Assembly: GCA_013360445.1 (NCBI GenBank)
Contig: JABWBP010000028.1
Location: 28,117 to 92,116, forward strand
Direction: 5' to 3'
Length of the DNA: 64,000 bases
Source: Calditrichaceae bacterium
GTDB taxonomy: Bacteria; Calditrichota; Calditrichia; RBG-13-44-9; J075
Shown: positions 59,983 through 64,000 of the stretch, one piece after another
Numbering within the stretch: position 1 is the stretch's first letter
How the letters are laid out: every line of letters starts with the position of its first letter
Translations under genes and position numbers: made by a program
The notes under the pieces: model-generated
Databases searched by the model: none
What the model was told of the DNA's origin: nothing
The model's input: the letters and a program-made list of their open reading frames with translations, nothing else

Positions 59983-62352
59983 TCAGTTCCGCAGCGGTTT
60001 GTTGGCCGTCAGAATGCTTTGGATACGTTCCCGGGTTTTCTTTTCACCTAACAACGAAAGGAACACCTCCCGCTCCAGGTCAAAAAGGTATTGTTCATCC
60101 ACGGTTTGGGGCGCGGAGATATTGCCGCCGTTCATCACGTAGGCCAGGCGGCCGGCCAGGTAGCGGTCGTACTCGCTGGCGTAGCCGGCCTGCTGCAACT
60201 GGTAGGCGGCGGATTCCATTACCGCGCGGCCGGGCGCGCCTAACACCATAATGGCGTTGCGGGGCGGGGGAGGGAGGTAGCCTTCGTTTGCGAGGCGGAT
60301 TACTTCTTCTTTGGCGACGTAGAGGCGGCGCTCCGCATTCATCACCACCCGGGCATGAGGGGGGAGCAGGCCCAATTCTTTCGCCTCCAGCGCGCTGGCA
60401 GCCGTTTTCGCCATGGCCATGGTCTCGAACGCCCGCAGCATGAAGGGCTGAATCTCATTAGGAAATTCGCTGCCGGCGCTTTCCCCGGCCCGGGCGGTCA
60501 GGTGAGTGGTTCCGCCCCCGGCGGGGATCAATCCCGCGCCTAATTCCACCAACCCCAGGTAGGTCTCCAGCGCCGCCGCCGCGCTGGCGCTGGCCAGGGT
60601 CATTTCGCAGCCTCCGCCTAACGCCAGGCCTTGCAGCGCCGCCACCACCGGCTTGCGAGCGTAGCGGATGCGCAGGATCATTTCCTGGAAACGTTGGGTG
60701 GCTCTTTCTAAGAGATCGAATTTGCCTTCTTGCAGTGCAAAAGCGACTTCGCCTAAATTGGCGCCCGCGGAAAAATTTCTGCCGCTGTTGCCGATCACCA
60801 GCCCGAGATAGTCATGGCGTTCCACGAATTCGATGGCCTCGAAAATCCCTTCGATGACGTCGTTGCCCAGGGAGTTGGCTTTGGAGCGAAATTCGTAGAG
60901 CGCGACGCCGTCGCCCAACTCTAACAAGGCCGCTTCTTTACGTTGAACGAGAACGCCGCGGTCTTTTTTAGCGATAGCCGGCAGGTTGATTTCATCGGAA
61001 AATTCCGGCTGGGGAAGGTAGCCTGCCCCGGGAATGAACGCTTCTACGCCGCCGTTCGGAAAACGGTAAAAAGAACGCGCGCCGGATTTTCTCATCGCTT
61101 CCACCCATTCCGGCGCCGCGATATTGGCGGCTTTCATATCGTTCAACACCCGCTCAAAGCCCAGTGCGTCCCAGGTCTCGAACGGGCCGATCTCCCAGCC
61201 GAATCCCCAGCGCATCGCCCGGTCGATGTCCGCGGGATTATCAGCGATTTCCGGGATGCGCCGGGCGGAATAGCCTAACAAATCCAACAGCGTCTGGCGG
61301 GTGAATTGCCCGGCCCGCCCTTTATCGTCATACAAAACGCGCAGGCGCTCTTTCAAATCACCAATTTTAGAGAGCGGTTTCAGGTCCCCTAAGTTCATCG
61401 GGCGGGGCGACTCGAATTGCAGGGTTTGGGAATTCAGGGAGAGGATATTTTCCCCGGCTTTTTTATAGAAACCGGCCTTGCTCTTGGCGCCTAACAACCC
61501 CTTTTCCACCATTTTGCGCAGCAGATCGGGCGGGCGATGGGCTTCCCGGCTTTCGTCGTGGGGAATGGATTTGTAGAGGTTGTCGCCCACGTACAACAGG
61601 GTATCCAGCCCCACCACGTCCGCGGTGCGGAAGGTGGCGGATTTGGGATGCCCGGCCAGCGGCCCGGTGAGGGTATCGATCTCCTCGATGGTGTAATCCC
61701 CCTCGGTAAATGCGCGCATGGCCTGCATCAAGGAATAGGTGCCGATGCGGTTGGCGATGAAATTCGGGGTATCTTTGGCGATCACGATGCTCTTGCCTAA
61801 GTGCACTCTTCCGAACCACTGCACCCGGTGCAGCACTTCCGGGTCGGTATCCGCGGTGGGAATGATCTCCAGCAGTTTGAGGTAGCGGGGCGGGTTAAAA
61901 AAGTGGGTTCCCAAAAAGCGTTTGCGAAAGCTTTCGGAACGCCCTTCGGCAATGCGGTGCAGGGGAAGCCCGCTGGTGTTGGTGCTGATAATCGCCTCGG
62001 GATGGGCGGTTTTTTCGATCCGCTCCATCAATTGCTGTTTGATTGGCAAATGCTCGATCACCGCCTCGATGATCCATTCCGCCGCTCCGATGCGCTCGAA
62101 ATGCTCTTCGAAGTTGCCCGTGCTGATCTGTTGCGCAGCTTTAGGGGAGGCGAAAGGAGCGGGTTTGAGCTTGAGAATTTTATTGAACGCGCCTTCAACC
62201 AGGGAATTTTTAGGGCCTTCTTTGGCGGGAATATCTAAAAGGTGCACGCGCAGGCCGGCGTTGGCCAGGTGGGCGGCAATCTGCGCGCCCATGACCCCCG
62301 CGCCGAGCACGGCTACGGTTCGGAAAGGCAGAAACTTCCGGGTATCTTGCAT
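59983..62352 (-). CDS. fadN: 3-hydroxyacyl-CoA dehydrogenase / enoyl-CoA hydratase FadN
   Basis: Bifunctional beta-oxidation enzyme of 789 residues. The N-terminal NAD-binding domain (VAVLGAGVMGAQIAAHLANAG at 14-34; IISTNTSGLPLHRIA; GTHFFNPPRYLKLLEIIP at positions 147-164) precedes the C-terminal enoyl-CoA hydratase/isomerase domain (NFSAGANLGEVAF, ALQGLALGGGCEMTLA, ELGAGLIPAGGGT). This order, dehydrogenase first, is that of Bacillus FadN, opposite to E. coli FadB, and the length also matches FadN. ATG at 62352 follows the strong site AGGAGGTACTTCCC. First gene of the fadN-fadA-fadE operon. Confidence 0.93.
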   Translation of the reverse strand: MQDTRKFLPFRTVAVLGAGVMGAQIAAHLANAGLRVHLLDIPAKEGPKNSLVEGAFNKILKLKPAPFASPKAAQQISTGNFEEHFERIGAAEWIIEAVIEHLPIKQQLMERIEKTAHPEAIISTNTSGLPLHRIAEGRSESFRKRFLGTHFFNPPRYLKLLEIIPTADTDPEVLHRVQWFGRVHLGKSIVIAKDTPNFIANRIGTYSLMQAMRAFTEGDYTIEEIDTLTGPLAGHPKSATFRTADVVGLDTLLYVGDNLYKSIPHDESREAHRPPDLLRKMVEKGLLGAKSKAGFYKKAGENILSLNSQTLQFESPRPMNLGDLKPLSKIGDLKERLRVLYDDKGRAGQFTRQTLLDLLGYSARRIPEIADNPADIDRAMRWGFGWEIGPFETWDALGFERVLNDMKAANIAAPEWVEAMRKSGARSFYRFPNGGVEAFIPGAGYLPQPEFSDEINLPAIAKKDRGVLVQRKEAALLELGDGVALYEFRSKANSLGNDVIEGIFEAIEFVERHDYLGLVIGNSGRNFSAGANLGEVAFALQEGKFDLLERATQRFQEMILRIRYARKPVVAALQGLALGGGCEMTLASASAAAALETYLGLVELGAGLIPAGGGTTHLTARAGESAGSEFPNEIQPFMLRAFETMAMAKTAASALEAKELGLLPPHARVVMNAERRLYVAKEEVIRLANEGYLPPPPRNAIMVLGAPGRAVMESAAYQLQQAGYASEYDRYLAGRLAYVMNGGNISAPQTVDEQYLFDLEREVFLSLLGEKKTRERIQSILTANKPLRN

Positions 62353-62471
62353 GGGAAGTACCTCCTGATTCGGGAAAATCTCGATTTTATATTTGCAAGC
62401 TGCTTTATCGCCATCGGAGTACTTCTTTTAATGCTTGTTTGAACACTTCACCGGCTAATATAAACATATTT

Positions 62472-62486
62472 TTGAACAGTGTTCAA
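62472..62486. promoter_or_regulatory. Palindromic operator candidate upstream of fadN
   Basis: TTGAACAGTGTTCAA has 7-bp perfect arms around one base. A half site TTGAACA lies at 62439-62445, 33 bases nearer the gene. The form suits a TetR-family fatty-acid repressor, but no regulator gene is in the window. Confidence 0.55.
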
Positions 62487-62669
62487 GAAAAAAGAAAAAA
62501 TTGTGACAATTCTAAGCGATCAGCCGTCAGCATTCAATTGTCAGCCGCTAAAAACAAGAGGTTCGCAGGGATAATCTCTGTACGACTCTTTCCCCGGACG
62601 CCCTGTTTCAGCCGGTGTGCACTATGTGTCAGGCTGAAATCGGACAATTCCAGACTGCAGGCCGAATGG

Positions 62670-63596
62670 TTACACTTTCTCATCGAAACCCTCCCAGATA
62701 TCGAACCAATAGGCCAGGTATTTCCACTTTCCCCACCCCGCATAGATGGCTTGCGCTTCCGGGTCGGAAATACGCTCCCCGTTGAAATATTTTTTGCTCA
62801 CGAACTGGCGGAATACGCTGTCAACCGGCAGTTCATCATAGCGTCCCAATAGCATTAACAGGGTAGCGGCGGCGTAATTGCCCACGCCTTTGATGGCTAA
62901 CAATTTTTTCTTCAATTCCGGGGTGGAAATGGCGGGATCTAACAGGGCGCTTAAATCCAACTCGCCGGAGGAGACCCGCCGGGCGAGAAGGTGAATATAG
63001 TCGCTGCGATAGCCCAGGCTGACCATTTTGCCGAATCGCTCCGGGGGAACTTCCGCTATCGCGTGGGGGGTGGGGAAGGTTTTGAAAGCCGGGTTCCCGT
63101 CCTGCGCCGTTCCGAAGGTTTCCACCAGCGCCGCCACCATGCGTTTGGTCCCGCCCCATTGGATGTTGGTGGTGCAAATGGTTTTAACCACGTCTTCAAA
63201 AACGGAGGGCGAACGCAGCAGGCGCCCCAACCCCCGGGCCAGGTTCTTCCAGCGCCGGCCTTGTTTCTTGCACAATTTATAGAATTCAGCGAAGTTTTCA
63301 TCAACCCGGAACATGTGCGCGACGGCAGCGAGGATCTCCTGTTCCTGCCCGGCGGAAAGCTTGCCGGAATGGCTCACCTCGATGCGGATTTCGGGTTTTT
63401 CCACCGAACCGGGGCCCTGAATCAGGAGCGATACCACCTTCCCACCGGCCAGGCGTTCTGTTCTCTGCAATTCCCTGCGTTCCGGATTCCACACGTTGGG
63501 CGACAATACTACCCACCCGTGGGAGTAGGCGGTATAATCGAAATCGAAAGGAGCATCGGGATGAATGGATAGCTGCGTGATCTGGTTTTTAGCCAA
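62670..63596 (-). CDS. HhH-GPD family DNA glycosylase (AlkA/OGG-like)
   Basis: A 308-residue base-excision repair glycosylase. The helix-hairpin-helix is LLAIKGVGNYAAATLLMLLG at residues 232-251 and the catalytic Asp lies in YDELPVDSVFRQF. The preceding SVFEDVVKTICTTNIQWGGT is typical of AlkA/OGG1-type enzymes; there is no iron-sulfur cluster. The N-terminal beta sandwich (FDFDYTAYSHGWVVLSPNVW) is like AlkA. TTG at 63596 is used as start, with GAGGTGAAAAAAA upstream. The damaged base cannot be told. Confidence 0.82.
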   Translation of the reverse strand: MAKNQITQLSIHPDAPFDFDYTAYSHGWVVLSPNVWNPERRELQRTERLAGGKVVSLLIQGPGSVEKPEIRIEVSHSGKLSAGQEQEILAAVAHMFRVDENFAEFYKLCKKQGRRWKNLARGLGRLLRSPSVFEDVVKTICTTNIQWGGTKRMVAALVETFGTAQDGNPAFKTFPTPHAIAEVPPERFGKMVSLGYRSDYIHLLARRVSSGELDLSALLDPAISTPELKKKLLAIKGVGNYAAATLLMLLGRYDELPVDSVFRQFVSKKYFNGERISDPEAQAIYAGWGKWKYLAYWFDIWEGFDEKV

Positions 63597-63837
63597 TTTT
63601 TTTCACCTCAGGTTTATTTTACTGTCGCATAAAGATTTGATTGATTTTGCAAATTTCTGTAGCGCTGTTCAAACCCCTTCTAAGGGTTTCAATATACGAT
63701 AAAATTGTCAAAAGTTATCCGCTGGTTTTCCTGCCGGCATACGTGGGTGAACAATTCTGCGCCGCTGGCTCTGCCCGGCGCAAAATAGGTTTGCAAAAAT
63801 CTGCCTGAATACTTATACTCGTTAACGCTAAAAATTG

Positions 63838-63925
63838 GATTTTACCGCAGAGAGCGCGGAGGGCGCAGAGTTTTTGTTTTTTATAAAATTACCCTCTGCG
63901 ATCTTTGCGATTTCTATGGCCGAGT
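63838..63925. repeat. CACAGAG-type inverted repeat near the right edge
   Basis: ACCGCAGAGAGCGCGGAGGG (63844-63863) and CTCTGCGATCTTTGCGATTTC (63894-63914) are inverted versions of the CACAGAG words. No terminal repeats or duplication were found. The remaining 400 bases to the edge show no gene. Confidence 0.55.
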
Positions 63926-64000
63926 CAAGAGCAATTACAGAAAACTAGGGTTAATCGAGACATATTTAGGCTCATAAGGTTTTTGTGTTTTGATGATGGC

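Overview
The window is about 64 kb of bacterial chromosome with moderately high GC and no rRNA, tRNA, CRISPR array or prophage that I can recognise. Several secreted proteins end in a 'YPNPFNP' type C-terminal sorting domain (type IX secretion / FlgD-like), and LytTR signalling and many Ig-like or beta-propeller exoproteins are present. This combination points to an uncultured member of the FCB superphylum, in the Calditrichota / KSB1 / Zixibacteria neighbourhood. That placement is inference from domain content.

Layout. 1-6.8 kb: a partial ABC-2 ATPase, a frameshifted DUF433 gene, a DUF4143 ATPase, rlmN, adk, and a reverse-strand pair encoding a flippase-like protein and a phosphodiesterase. 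7.1-11.6 kb: a DUF1579 exoprotein, a TIR-TM-WD40 protein and arginase. 11.9-17.6 kb: three tandem beta-propeller phytases and an alginate-lyase-like protein, a secreted nutrient-scavenging island. 18-31.9 kb: mostly housekeeping genes (methyltransferase, SixA, thioesterase, a phosphofructokinase with pyrophosphate-type residues, amidase, hydrolase, ferredoxin, YitT, a MetH-activation-like protein) and a reverse-strand sugar operon (ribokinase, mannose-6-phosphate-isomerase-like, xylulokinase). 32.6-53.9 kb: a divergent type IV pilus-like locus. It runs pilin-like, PilC, PilB, three pilin-like proteins with unusual leaders, PilT, a PilM-PilN fusion, a PilO-PilP fusion, a short secretin, a lipoprotein, a large sorted beta-helix protein and a second pilin-like paralogue, and is closed by a LytTR/LytS two-component pair. 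54-64 kb: small membrane proteins, a HigBA toxin-antitoxin pair, and a fadN-fadA-fadE beta-oxidation operon with a palindromic operator candidate and a DNA glycosylase gene upstream.

The most unusual property is in the spacers. Nearly every gap holds short inverted-repeat elements, often nested one inside another. Three of them carry target-site-like direct repeats that can be read directly (24612-24773, 33221-33421, 47136-47316). Four loci share the 12-bp terminus GTWACYRTYCRG but enclose different internal repeat 'words'. This looks like an active or recently active population of miniature inverted-repeat transposable elements. A second subtle signal is a context bias in leucine codons, with TTA mostly placed before codons starting with G.
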